Positions 43,970-51,374 of a DNA stretch of 56,667 bases are shown here, piece by piece. This DNA comes from Candidatus Saccharimonadota bacterium (GTDB lineage Bacteria > Patescibacteriota > Saccharimonadia > Saccharimonadales > UBA4665), in the NCBI GenBank assembly GCA_020427985.1, contig JAGQNR010000002.1, positions 20,475 to 77,141 of the forward strand, written 5' to 3'. Positions within the stretch are counted from its first letter, which is position 1. Each line of letters starts with the position of its first letter. The notes beneath the pieces were generated by a model. That model was given only the letters and a program-made list of their open reading frames with translations. It had not been told where the DNA came from and made no database searches. The translations under genes were made by a program, and so were the position numbers.

Positions 43970-44335
43970 TCAGGAATCGACTGCCATAATCCGCCAATAT
44001 TTGCCCACAGACACCGCAGCAACCTCTCGTTCAATACCCGCATAGTCCAGCAAATGCTGTTCTAGCGTAATACGTCCCTGCTTGCCGTCGAGCGACTGCT
44101 CTACCTTACCCATTCGGAACTGGACATTAAGGTCAGCCGTGCGCTCGTCGAGAATATCCCCTTCAAGCCGCGGTTCAACCAAATTGTCCCACACCCCTTT
44201 GGGGTACAGGTGCAAATACGTACCAAATCCTCTGGTAATGACTGCTCCGCTGGCAAACGTATCTCTAAGTTCGGTCGGTATGGTTAACCGCCGTTTCTCA
44301 TCGAGCTTGCGCTGAAAGTAGTCCACCTGTGTCAT
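43970..44335 (-). CDS. mraZ: MraZ transcriptional regulator of the division cluster
   Basis: 121 aa, a tandem of two AbrB-like halves with the family signatures LDEKRRLTIPTELR and the second-half DGKQGRITLEQHLLDYAGI. MraZ forms rings that bind repeated GTGGG-type boxes at its own promoter and controls the division operon. Three GTGGGT boxes lie upstream here (44423-44459). It is the first gene of the cluster. Confidence 0.93.
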   Translation of the reverse strand: MTQVDYFQRKLDEKRRLTIPTELRDTFASGAVITRGFGTYLHLYPKGVWDNLVEPRLEGDILDERTADLNVQFRMGKVEQSLDGKQGRITLEQHLLDYAGIEREVAAVSVGKYWRIMAVDS

Positions 44336-44422
44336 TGGCTTTGCTTTGTTAAATAACCTTTACGTGAGTGTTTATTTTGTTTTTGCCGCAGGATGCCTAA
44401 TTTGGATGGGCTACCTACGATT

Positions 44423-44464
44423 ACCCACTGCCAACAGTGTACTACCCACCCTCACCCACTACAA
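44423..44464 (-). promoter_or_regulatory. mraZ promoter with MraZ boxes
   Basis: On the - strand, TTGTAG (44459-44464), a 17-bp spacer and TACACT (44436-44441) form a promoter. GTGGGT occurs at 44454-44459, 44444-44449 and 44423-44428, i.e. at 10- and 21-bp steps, two of them within or touching the spacer. This spacing fits MraZ repression of its own promoter. Confidence 0.65.
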
Positions 44465-44477
44465 TACACATTGTATG

Positions 44478-44506
44478 AAAAAAGTGGTGACATTTACACC
44501 ACTTTT
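44478..44506 (-). terminator. Intrinsic terminator after the 44541-45301 gene pair
   Basis: AAAAGTGGTG pairs perfectly with CACCACTTTT across a 7-nt loop, followed on the - strand by a T-run. It isolates the mraZ promoter from upstream transcription. Confidence 0.75.
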
Positions 44507-44540
44507 CCACATAGTTGCTCGCTCGTTTTGTCGACGATTT

Positions 44541-45050
44541 TTACTTCTTAAGTAAGTCGGCGGGCACTATTACTAGCTTGCCAGGCTGAAGGTGGTTGCT
44601 GTTGCCATCCGGTGTTGCTTGTGCAGTAATAACCTCTGTTACCGCTGTGGAGTCGTCTAGCCCCGGCGCCAATTCTGCTGCAATCGAGGTAGGTGTCTGA
44701 CCCGTTTGGGTTTGCTCAACAGTTACCCGGGTGCCGTTCGCAAGCACGGTCGAGAACGGCTTAAACCCATTAGGATTGGCAGCCGCATCGGCCCGAATGG
44801 AAGCTGCCGTTCGGGGGTCAAGCCCGCTCGCGCTGTCTTTGGCTAGTGTGTCAAAATAACCGGTTTGGCTAAATTCTTCCTTTAGTTGTATATCGTTGTA
44901 GGCGTCGGCTGTTTTGGCCCCAAGCCCAACCAGAGCAAGTGTGCCGGCCATCCCAATAGCCACTCCACCTCGGCGACCACGGCGAACAGCTTCATTTGCT
45001 ACTGTAATAGTATCGGTGCTTGGCTTATATTCATATGTAATAGTTTTCAT
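44541..45050 (-). CDS. Secreted or membrane-anchored LysM-like protein, 169 aa
   Basis: A basic cytoplasmic start (NEAVRRGRRGG) and a hydrophobic segment (about 30-48, ending KTADA) are followed by an external part. The C-terminal 65 residues (TGQTPTSIAAELAPGLD through HLQPGKLVIVP) resemble a LysM domain, which binds GlcNAc-containing glycans. It follows the 78-aa membrane protein by 14 bp in one operon, ended by the terminator at 44478. A role at the cell wall is inferred. Confidence 0.65.
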   Translation of the reverse strand: MKTITYEYKPSTDTITVANEAVRRGRRGGVAIGMAGTLALVGLGAKTADAYNDIQLKEEFSQTGYFDTLAKDSASGLDPRTAASIRADAAANPNGFKPFSTVLANGTRVTVEQTQTGQTPTSIAAELAPGLDDSTAVTEVITAQATPDGNSNHLQPGKLVIVPADLLKK

Positions 45051-45064
45051 TATCTGTTCCTTTG

Positions 45065-45301
45065 TTACACCCCAGCTACGTAGACACGACGAGCCATGCT
45101 GACGCTCATATGACCATGCAGCGTCTCGGCCTCTCGAATATTGGTAGCTTGAACCCCTTCATAATGCACCGGCATCGCATAAGCCGTCCTAATAAGCTCG
45201 CTGCTGTGCTTGCCTGTCGTCACAAATATAGTAGCGATGGCTAACAACACACTGAGGTGCAAATGAAAGTGTTTAATTTTGTGTTTTTTGTGTTTTGACA
45301 T
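45065..45301 (-). CDS. Small exported protein, 78 aa
   Basis: ATG 45301 gives a strongly basic, His/Lys-rich start (MSKHKKHKIKHFHLHL) and one hydrophobic segment ending near residue 32, then a 45-residue outer part. This looks like a signal peptide or anchor. A consensus promoter (45325-45353) drives it and the LysM-like gene downstream. The family is not recognised. Confidence 0.6.
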   Translation of the reverse strand: MSKHKKHKIKHFHLHLSVLLAIATIFVTTGKHSSELIRTAYAMPVHYEGVQATNIREAETLHGHMSVSMARRVYVAGV

Positions 45302-45324
45302 ATTTGTTTTTATGTAACAAGAGC

Positions 45325-45353
45325 ATAATAGCAAAGTTTAATAATTTTGTCAA
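45325..45353 (-). promoter_or_regulatory. Consensus promoter TTGACA-17-TATTAT
   Basis: The -35 is a perfect TTGACA (45348-45353) with 17 bp to TATTAT (45325-45330). It is the strongest promoter seen in the window. It leaves a leader of about 18 nt that is A-rich with no SD. Confidence 0.75.
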
Positions 45354-45380
45354 GTATATGCTGTTACTTAAAAGGCCTGT

Positions 45381-45461
45381 AGGGCGTCGGAAACACAGCA
45401 AGAACTTAAATTGTAGAGCTTAGAGCTTAAAAAAGACGAGCATTTCACAATTATACGAATG
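45381..45461. repeat. Dispersed intergenic repeat, copy B (81 bp)
   Basis: Nearly identical to 4391-4471. A partial third copy (TTGTAGAGCTTGGAGCTTAG) lies at about 46983-47019. The following stretch to 45603 contains a GGCCGC-TCCC-GCGGCC hairpin related to one at about 47234-47262. No gene is seen in the gap 45354-45603. Confidence 0.8.
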
Positions 45462-45603
45462 ACTTGCGACTAACTTTGTACTCTGCTAGCTCTTGAAACA
45501 AGTTTCAGGGGACCCCATCTTTACTTTGGCAAGAACAGTAATTCGGGAGGCCGCTCCCGCGGCCTGTGAAATGGGATTAAGGTAATGAACCAACAATAAG
45601 AGG

Positions 45604-46284
45604 TTAAGAGATGACAAGGTTGCGGCCAGGGTCAGGTGCAAGCAGACTAGCCTCGTCAAGCTCACACCCCTGCCCCATTCCAAGCGGCATAAACACAATC
45701 CCATGTTGCCGAAACACCTCGCCGAGCCGGTCATACGACCATTGACGGGCATTTTCTTGCCAAAACCAATCGTGTACTGGAATAACGACTCGAGGCTTTA
45801 ATCGCAGCGCCACCTCAAGCGCATGAACAGTCGTTCCCCAAGGGGCGGTAACTGGCAAAGCCAACACTGGCATTGTTTCATCAAAGCTGTGACTATCGCC
45901 AGGGTGAGTAAAAAGTTCTGCCAGGTGTATGCCGATTTGCTGCGGCACCGGACCACCAAATGGCTCAACAACTTCGTGGGGTGACACAAAAAAACGTATG
46001 CCGCCCCCGGCAACGTCCAGAGCAGTCAGTCCATGAGCATTCAACTGCGCCGCCACCTCAGTTGTTGTCGTAATGCGTACTTCCGGAAACTTACGATGCA
46101 ACTGTAGGAGTACCTCAACGTCGCAATGGTCAGCGTGTTCGTGGGTGATACATATGTCGTCGAGCCGCGTGAGGCTGTCGACGGGCACTTCGCTAAACAC
46201 TCCCGGGTCAAACAAAACCGTCTTGCCATTGTCGCCAGCTAGCTCGACAAGTATGCAGCTATGTCCAAATTTGGTTATTTTCAT
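45604..46284 (-). CDS. UlaG-like metallo-beta-lactamase-fold hydrolase
   Basis: 226 aa. MKITKFGHSCILVE begins the fold, FDPG and ITHEHADHCD (HxHxDH metal motif) follow, then a THPGDSHSFD histidine and PVHDWFW as the last metal ligand. This family hydrolyses a range of phosphoesters and lactones; the substrate here is unknown. It shares a short intergenic spacer (17 bp) with the NYN nuclease gene upstream and is probably cotranscribed. Confidence 0.88.
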   Translation of the reverse strand: MKITKFGHSCILVELAGDNGKTVLFDPGVFSEVPVDSLTRLDDICITHEHADHCDVEVLLQLHRKFPEVRITTTTEVAAQLNAHGLTALDVAGGGIRFFVSPHEVVEPFGGPVPQQIGIHLAELFTHPGDSHSFDETMPVLALPVTAPWGTTVHALEVALRLKPRVVIPVHDWFWQENARQWSYDRLGEVFRQHGIVFMPLGMGQGCELDEASLLAPDPGRNLVIS

Positions 46285-46301
46285 ATGTCTATAGTAGCAG
46301 T

Positions 46302-46952
46302 TTAGGTTTGTCGTTTGTTGCGTCCACGACGAAAATCGCGGTAGGCCAGCTGGTTACGGTGTTGGTCAATACCGTCAATATAGGTATCAAATCCCTGCAG
46401 CAGACTCGAGAACCGTCGATTAGGCGTCATGAGTTTGAGAAGCTTTTTTTGTTCGATAAGATATTCAACCAGCGCAAAAAAGTCGCCGTCGCCACTAATA
46501 ATAATGGCTTTGTCATAATTGGGCAGCTCTTTCATGGCATACAGCACGAGGTCGGCGTCAACGTTACCTTTCACCGGGGGCTTTTCTGGCTCATCTGTTT
46601 TTTTAACTGATTTTTCACCTGGTTTTGATTCTGGCAATTTAGGTTGCTTAATCTCGACAGTTGGTTTGAGTACCACCAAGAAGCCGTGGTCATACATTTG
46701 TTGGTATAACGATTCATTTTCCTGCATGTAACCAATAAACATAAATGCCTGTTCGACATTGTATTCGGCGCGCAGCCACTCACGCAGTTTTGCCCAGTCC
46801 ATTTTCCAGCCCATCTTCTGCACACCTAGGTTAAGATTTTGACTGTCAATAAAGGCATAGTTGCCCTTGGGCTTGGGCGCTTCAACTGGCTTTTTCTTGC
46901 GTCTAAAGTACCATGGCCGCTTGCCACTCCCCTGTTTTTGATTTTCACTCAT
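46302..46952 (-). CDS. NYN-domain (LabA/DUF88-like) putative RNase
   Basis: 216 aa. After a basic tail comes the PIN-like core: YAFIDSQNLNLG (first Asp), a central acidic site in KGNVDADLVLYAM, and ISGDGDFFALVEYL (last Asp pair). A charged linker about 100-125 separates the halves. NYN proteins cleave RNA with metal-binding Asp residues. The C-terminus is basic (YRDFRRGRNKRQ), suited to RNA contact. Confidence 0.88.
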   Translation of the reverse strand: MSENQKQGSGKRPWYFRRKKKPVEAPKPKGNYAFIDSQNLNLGVQKMGWKMDWAKLREWLRAEYNVEQAFMFIGYMQENESLYQQMYDHGFLVVLKPTVEIKQPKLPESKPGEKSVKKTDEPEKPPVKGNVDADLVLYAMKELPNYDKAIIISGDGDFFALVEYLIEQKKLLKLMTPNRRFSSLLQGFDTYIDGIDQHRNQLAYRDFRRGRNKRQT

Positions 46953-47062
46953 ACCTTCATAATAGCAGAGTTAGAAGCAATCAGGGCTTAGTTTGTAGAG
47001 CTTGGAGCTTAGAAAACTCACTACACTTCCATTCCGTAGCAATTACACGTCCTTAGTCTCTA

Positions 47063-47204
47063 CCCCGGGGATGCATAACGACTGATTTCAAATGTAGATA
47101 GGATTGCGGGAGCGATGAGGATGTTTGAGTGATAACGAGTTCCGCAAGAGCCAAACAATCGTATCTACATTTGAAGTAAGCCGGTCGTTTGCATATTCCC
47201 CGGG
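47063..47204. repeat. Large imperfect inverted repeat (hairpin element)
   Basis: The arms begin CCCGGGGA..GCATAACGAC and contain TTCAAATGTAGATA (47087-47100), repeated inverted exactly at 47162-47175, then GTCGTTTGCATATTCCCCGGG outward. The left end is homologous to 51197-51218. The gap 46953-47276 also holds the partial copy of the 81-bp repeat and a GC-rich hairpin at about 47234-47262; no gene is supported there. Confidence 0.7.
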
Positions 47205-47276
47205 AAGCTTTGCCTCTTTTGAGGCAAAAGAGGGCGGAGGCCGCTCCGCGGCCTGCGAAATGGCAAAATTATAGAA

Positions 47277-47507
47277 CTAGAAAATGTAATCAGCGGGATC
47301 AAAATTATCATCTTGATGTATGGGCTGTCGATAGCCATCACCCACGCCGATATCCTCACTTGATTCAGCAACCGTGGGTGCAGAATTGAATCGCAAATCA
47401 CTGCCCACTGGCCTCGATTCCCATCGCTCATCGGGCTGGTTAGAGGCATCATATCCAGCAGTCTCATCATCCGGAAACCAATGATGCGTTTCGTCATCTC
47501 GTATTAT
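47277..47507 (-). other. Acidic ORF in the +1 frame after the helicase, no start codon
   Basis: Directly after the helicase stop (TAG 47509-47511) the +1 frame is open for about 75 codons and reads as convincing acidic protein: IIRDDETHHWFPDDETAGYD through QDDNFDPADYIF. There is no ATG, GTG or TTG at its head. Either the helicase is extended by a +1 frameshift at AAG-TAG-A, or a base is lost in the sequence or in evolution. The competing frame from ATG 47497 has less natural composition. Confidence 0.35.
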
Positions 47508-47508
47508 T

Positions 47509-49017
47509 CTACTTTGTCAATATTTTTAAGAGCTCAGCGCCGTATCTCTCGACCTTCATCGCCCCCATCCCCTTCACCCCAAGCAGTGCCTGTGTGCTAG
47601 TAGGCTTACGTGTGGCCAGCTCGCGGAGCACCGTATCATGCGCCACCATATAGGGCGGAATGTTTTGTGCGCTCGCCTGCTCTGTCCGCCACTGGCGCAA
47701 AGCATCAAACACCCCTTCATCAAAACTTGCTAGCGCTTCACTAACAGTATCCTGCTTGTAGTCGGGCGTGACATTGGCCACGAAGTCAGATTGCTCTCTG
47801 AGCACTTGGTCAAGCTCTGCAATTACTGGATGCATGGCGAGTGCCATAGTGTTGACACCTTTTAGATAGATACCTTCCATGCTTCTTGCACGGCTGAGTG
47901 CTACATACCCCATCCCAGGAGTAAAACTACGGCTTAAGTCAATCTCGGCAGCATCAAGGCTCATACCCTGGCTTTTGTGTATGGTAATAGCCCAGGCTAA
48001 TCTAAGTGGCAGCTGGCTGACTTCGGCCTTTACTCTGCCATCTTCTTCGAGCTTCCAGCTATGTGGCTCAACCTTAACCTCTTTACCCTCCGCTAAAACC
48101 ACCAGTGGAACATTACCCACAAAATCTATCACCGTCCCACGTGTTCCATTCACAAAGCCAGCAGCAAAATTATTGGCCACAAACATGACTTCTGCACCTT
48201 TTTTAAGCTCAAGTATTTCTGGGGCTAAAACGCTTTTTTGCAGCTGCTCACGCTTGGCTGCCACACCAGTAGCAAAAGCGGTAAATCGCTTGCTGTCACC
48301 TGGAAGACGTTTGAGATGTGTATCGTTGATGGTATCGACATCGAGATTGTGAGAATACAGCCTTGTTATTACGCTATCCGCCTCCGGTGTCGCCTGCATT
48401 CTGTCCTGAAGTGCCCGTTCATGCAGCTCGTTGACATCACCTCGTCGCATTGCGCTCAGCAAGTCCAACAGCGTATCACCAGTCTGCACTCGGTGCTGCT
48501 CACTAAGATAACAAATGGTTGGCTTAAGCTCTTGCCACGCATGAGACAGATGAATAAAGTCTGCCGCCTCCCTACCCCGGCTAATCGGCGGCAACTGAAA
48601 CAAGTCTCCTACCAAGATGATTTGCAGTCCTCCGAATGGTGCCGAATTTTGACGCAACTTTTTTGCAACTACATTTAACATATCAAGTCGCGCACCATGG
48701 AGCATCGACACCTCATCAATAACCAGTGTGTCGGTAGCATTATAGCGCTTTACAAGAGTTTTGTTTGCTGACATATGAGTAAGGTCATGTTCACTCACGG
48801 TGTCGCGAATACCGAGCCCTGACCAGCTGTGAATAGTCGTACCGCCAATATGAGTTGCAGCGATTCCCGTACTCGCCGTGACCGCGATATTTTTGCCGGC
48901 ACGCTTTGCGGCGCCAATAAACTGGTTGAGCACATAGGTCTTACCCGCCCCCGGCGCACCAGTCAAAAATACCGAGCGCCCATCCATCATCAATCTGAGC
49001 GCTTGGAGTTGTCGCAT
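47509..49017 (-). CDS. Pif1/RecD-like DNA helicase with HRDC domain
   Basis: 502 aa. Walker A FLTGAPGAGKTYVLNQF, then TASTGIAATHIGGTTIHSW, Walker B VIDEVSMLH, GDLFQLPP, QHRV, and late motifs TIHKSQGMSLDAAEIDL and GYVALSRARS define the Pif1 branch of superfamily 1B (5'-3' helicases). The last 75 residues form an HRDC domain (FDALRQWRTEQA.., IPPYMVAHDTVL, LGVKGMG), which binds DNA. Roles may include replication past obstacles or recombination. It follows the 420-aa membrane gene by 5 bp. Confidence 0.92.
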   Translation of the reverse strand: MRQLQALRLMMDGRSVFLTGAPGAGKTYVLNQFIGAAKRAGKNIAVTASTGIAATHIGGTTIHSWSGLGIRDTVSEHDLTHMSANKTLVKRYNATDTLVIDEVSMLHGARLDMLNVVAKKLRQNSAPFGGLQIILVGDLFQLPPISRGREAADFIHLSHAWQELKPTICYLSEQHRVQTGDTLLDLLSAMRRGDVNELHERALQDRMQATPEADSVITRLYSHNLDVDTINDTHLKRLPGDSKRFTAFATGVAAKREQLQKSVLAPEILELKKGAEVMFVANNFAAGFVNGTRGTVIDFVGNVPLVVLAEGKEVKVEPHSWKLEEDGRVKAEVSQLPLRLAWAITIHKSQGMSLDAAEIDLSRSFTPGMGYVALSRARSMEGIYLKGVNTMALAMHPVIAELDQVLREQSDFVANVTPDYKQDTVSEALASFDEGVFDALRQWRTEQASAQNIPPYMVAHDTVLRELATRKPTSTQALLGVKGMGAMKVERYGAELLKILTK

Positions 49018-49022
49018 AAACC

Positions 49023-50285
49023 TTAACGTACGCTCGTCTGGGCAGCTTGCATTTGTTGCTGAATCTGAGCCGCAAAGTCCATGGCAGGTATGGCACCCGT
49101 TGGCTTTTCTACCGTAACATCTTTGTAGCTCATAACTACAGATAGTGCACCGTTTTGAGCCGAGCTGGTATTTTTACTTGTAACTTTGGCTGCCAATTTC
49201 ACGATTTTCTTGTCACTTCCTACCCACACTGTCATAGGTGTTTTGTCACTGCTTTTTGCAGCTTCATTGGTAAGTTTGTCAGTCTGGTTCTTGGCACATT
49301 CTTGGAGCTTTTTAAATGAATCTAGTTTAGCCAGGGTATTCTGTGAGAAGCTGATTGCCTTCTTATTGTCTATTTCAATTTCAAACTTTTTGGCGCTTAC
49401 TCCTTCTACGGTATCGCCAGAGACTTTTTTGATAACCATGAACGGTGCTTTGTCATAGGCAGTGTTGAGTTGTTTAATTTCTGCATCACTCAAAGTTGTA
49501 GGTGTCTCTAGGTAACAGGCCACTCCCGCCTGCTTTAGAAGTGTCTTGTCAAATTCTATCCATTTGCCAGAAACTTGCTGTAATATTGCCGATGACCCCG
49601 GAGCATAGCCCTCAGCCAATTGGCTCACCGTTTTTAAGTCGCCGAATTTAATGTAGGCATTTTGGTCAACATACCGCATCTCAGCGCTTACCTTTACCCC
49701 CGAGACGGTTACGTCCACTTGACCAGAGTGTAGCTTTTTGGGAGTGTTACTGTGAAAATCAAAGGCTACTGCAGCCGCAGAGGTTCCCGCGTCAACATCA
49801 ACCGTTCCTTTGGCAGACACATTTTCGGCTTTCATTGTTTTTACAAGGGCCATTTTTAGAACGTTTTCGGGTTTGTTTGGCAGCACTACTCCCATATATG
49901 CAGCCACGCTCGCTGCCAGGAGTAGCGGCACGGCAACGGCGAGTCCAATCAGCCATTTCTTGCCCCCTTTTGGCGATGAGGCAACTGGAGCCGGAGTGGC
50001 TACGGTGGCATTGGGCGTTATTACTCGGTCAGATGGAGGTATTGAGCTTGTTGATACAGGCGCTTCACTCGTAAGAGGTGTTGTTGTTGGCGTTGATTGG
50101 TCTTGGACGAGTTGAGGTGCTGTATAAGGTGCGACTACCACACTCGGAGTAGGCGCAGGGCTAGGCTGCGAAGGAATAGCTGGAGACACTGCGGTTGGTG
50201 ACGTTGGCATTGGTGCTGTGTTGCTTTGAGTAAATGCTGGTGTTTTTTGGTCAAGGTCCGTTTGCCCATTGTTCTCTGGCTGCAT
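49023..50285 (-). CDS. Single-pass membrane protein with Pro/Thr-rich tail, 420 aa
   Basis: ATG 50285 with GAGGGAG upstream. Residues 1-110 are Pro/Thr/Ser-rich and disordered on the cytoplasmic side, one membrane helix lies about 115-137, and the outer 280 residues form a beta-rich domain with paired Cys (VACYLETP and LQECAKN). It resembles lipoprotein-like carriers in strand pattern (NVSAKGTVDVDAGTSAAAVA), but I cannot name a family. The gene lies directly ahead of the helicase and may share its transcript. Confidence 0.65.
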   Translation of the reverse strand: MQPENNGQTDLDQKTPAFTQSNTAPMPTSPTAVSPAIPSQPSPAPTPSVVVAPYTAPQLVQDQSTPTTTPLTSEAPVSTSSIPPSDRVITPNATVATPAPVASSPKGGKKWLIGLAVAVPLLLAASVAAYMGVVLPNKPENVLKMALVKTMKAENVSAKGTVDVDAGTSAAAVAFDFHSNTPKKLHSGQVDVTVSGVKVSAEMRYVDQNAYIKFGDLKTVSQLAEGYAPGSSAILQQVSGKWIEFDKTLLKQAGVACYLETPTTLSDAEIKQLNTAYDKAPFMVIKKVSGDTVEGVSAKKFEIEIDNKKAISFSQNTLAKLDSFKKLQECAKNQTDKLTNEAAKSSDKTPMTVWVGSDKKIVKLAAKVTSKNTSSAQNGALSVVMSYKDVTVEKPTGAIPAMDFAAQIQQQMQAAQTSVR

Positions 50286-50399
50286 AGTTTCTCCCTCTTT
50301 ACTATTCACCTCAGTATACCTCCCCCACATACCAACAAGCAAACGCTTATTGCCGTCTGTTGATGGTGGTATACTGGCGGGAGTAATTAAGGAGCCGTT

Positions 50400-51029
50400 A
50401 TGAATTTTAGTCAATATCCACATCTACAATTTCGTCGTAAATTTTGGAAGCTATTTGGAGCCGAAATACGTATCTTTACTCCTGCCGAAGAACATTTGGC
50501 AACCATTCACCAAAAAGCTTTTAAACTAAAAGAAGATATCCGGCTTACGAGCGAGCTTGTGCCTGGAGCACCTTTACTTGCGATTAGATCACGGCAAGTG
50601 ATTGACTTTGGCGCAACATATGACATTTTCTTAGCAGAATCGCCCACACCAAGTTTTTCACTTCAGCGCAAAGGCTTACAATCAAATTTTGTACGGGACT
50701 ATTGGAAGGTGCTTGATGCAAACGGTACGCAGGTTGGATCGATACGTGAAACCAGCGGGAGTCTCGCTGTTATGCGCCGCTGGCTAGGGATTATCCCGTT
50801 TGTCGGACCAATTATCGACTTGGTTTTTGCCTTCATTCCCCAAACATACGGTATATATATGGGCGAAGACAATCTCGACACGCCGGCCGATGCTATCATT
50901 ACGCACCGCAAAAATCCGGTTTTAGTCCGGATGGACTTAGACATCTCGGCCGCACCCAGTGGCTACGACTACAACCTAGGGGTTGCTGCTACTGCCCTTC
51001 TGAGTGTTATCGACGCCGTTAAGAACTAG
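50400..51029 (+). CDS. LURP-one / scramblase-like (Tubby-fold) protein
   Basis: 209 aa. AAGGAG gives a clear SD before ATG 50400 and TATACT lies about 30 bp upstream. The sequence alternates strands in the pattern of LURP-one-related and phospholipid scramblase proteins (FKLKEDIRLTSE, then SRQVIDFGATYDIFLAES, then WKVLDANGTQVGSIRETSG) and has one hydrophobic C-terminal region (LGIIPFVGPIIDLVFAFIP). It is the only + strand gene right of the terminus. It is divergent from the 420-aa membrane protein gene. Confidence 0.6.
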   Translation: MNFSQYPHLQFRRKFWKLFGAEIRIFTPAEEHLATIHQKAFKLKEDIRLTSELVPGAPLLAIRSRQVIDFGATYDIFLAESPTPSFSLQRKGLQSNFVRDYWKVLDANGTQVGSIRETSGSLAVMRRWLGIIPFVGPIIDLVFAFIPQTYGIYMGEDNLDTPADAIITHRKNPVLVRMDLDISAAPSGYDYNLGVAATALLSVIDAVKN

Positions 51030-51038
51030 GGGCTCATA

Positions 51039-51094
51039 GAGTTAAGAGTTAAGAGTTAAGAGTTAAGAGTTAAGAGTTAAGAGTTAAGAGTTAA
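51039..51094 (-). repeat. Perfect tandem array, 8 copies of TTAACTC (as GAGTTAA on +)
   Basis: Eight uninterrupted heptamers, the reverse complement of the array at 15015-15070, starting 9 bp after the LURP-like stop. Both arrays have the same copy number and read TTAACTC towards the dif-like site. Confidence 0.95.
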
Positions 51095-51158
51095 TCTCAT
51101 TGTAAGACATGGGTTGTTTGTTGTGTCAAATCTGTACCCCACTCAAACACACCTAACC

Positions 51159-51205
51159 TGCATCCCGCAGCAACTACGCGTCGTAGTTGCTGCTTCGGGG
51201 ATGCA
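51159..51205. repeat. Hairpin element of the mosaic repeat family
   Basis: GCAGCAACTACG (51167-51178) pairs perfectly with 51182-51193, and outer TGCATCCC with GGGATGCA, giving a near-continuous 20-bp stem. The following ATAACGACTGATTT is shared with 47078-47091. A second GC-rich hairpin (GAGAGCGGCTTCGCCGTT) follows. The gap 51030-51374 contains no supported gene. Confidence 0.75.
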
Positions 51206-51374
51206 TAACGACTGATTTACCAAATAGGTTTCGGCCTCTTTTGACGGAGCAAAAAAGGGCGAGAGCGGCTTCGCCGTTGTCAAAATGGTGTTGATGAGGT
51301 GAAAAGTAGCCACAAGTTATCAGATGGGCGATAATCGAACGAAGTGAAAAAGGTAAATACTAGATGGTACAGTG

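Noticed and set aside
49186-49458. 90-codon + strand ORF within the 420-aa membrane protein gene
   Set aside because: Shadow of a long - strand coding region with SD and clear topology.
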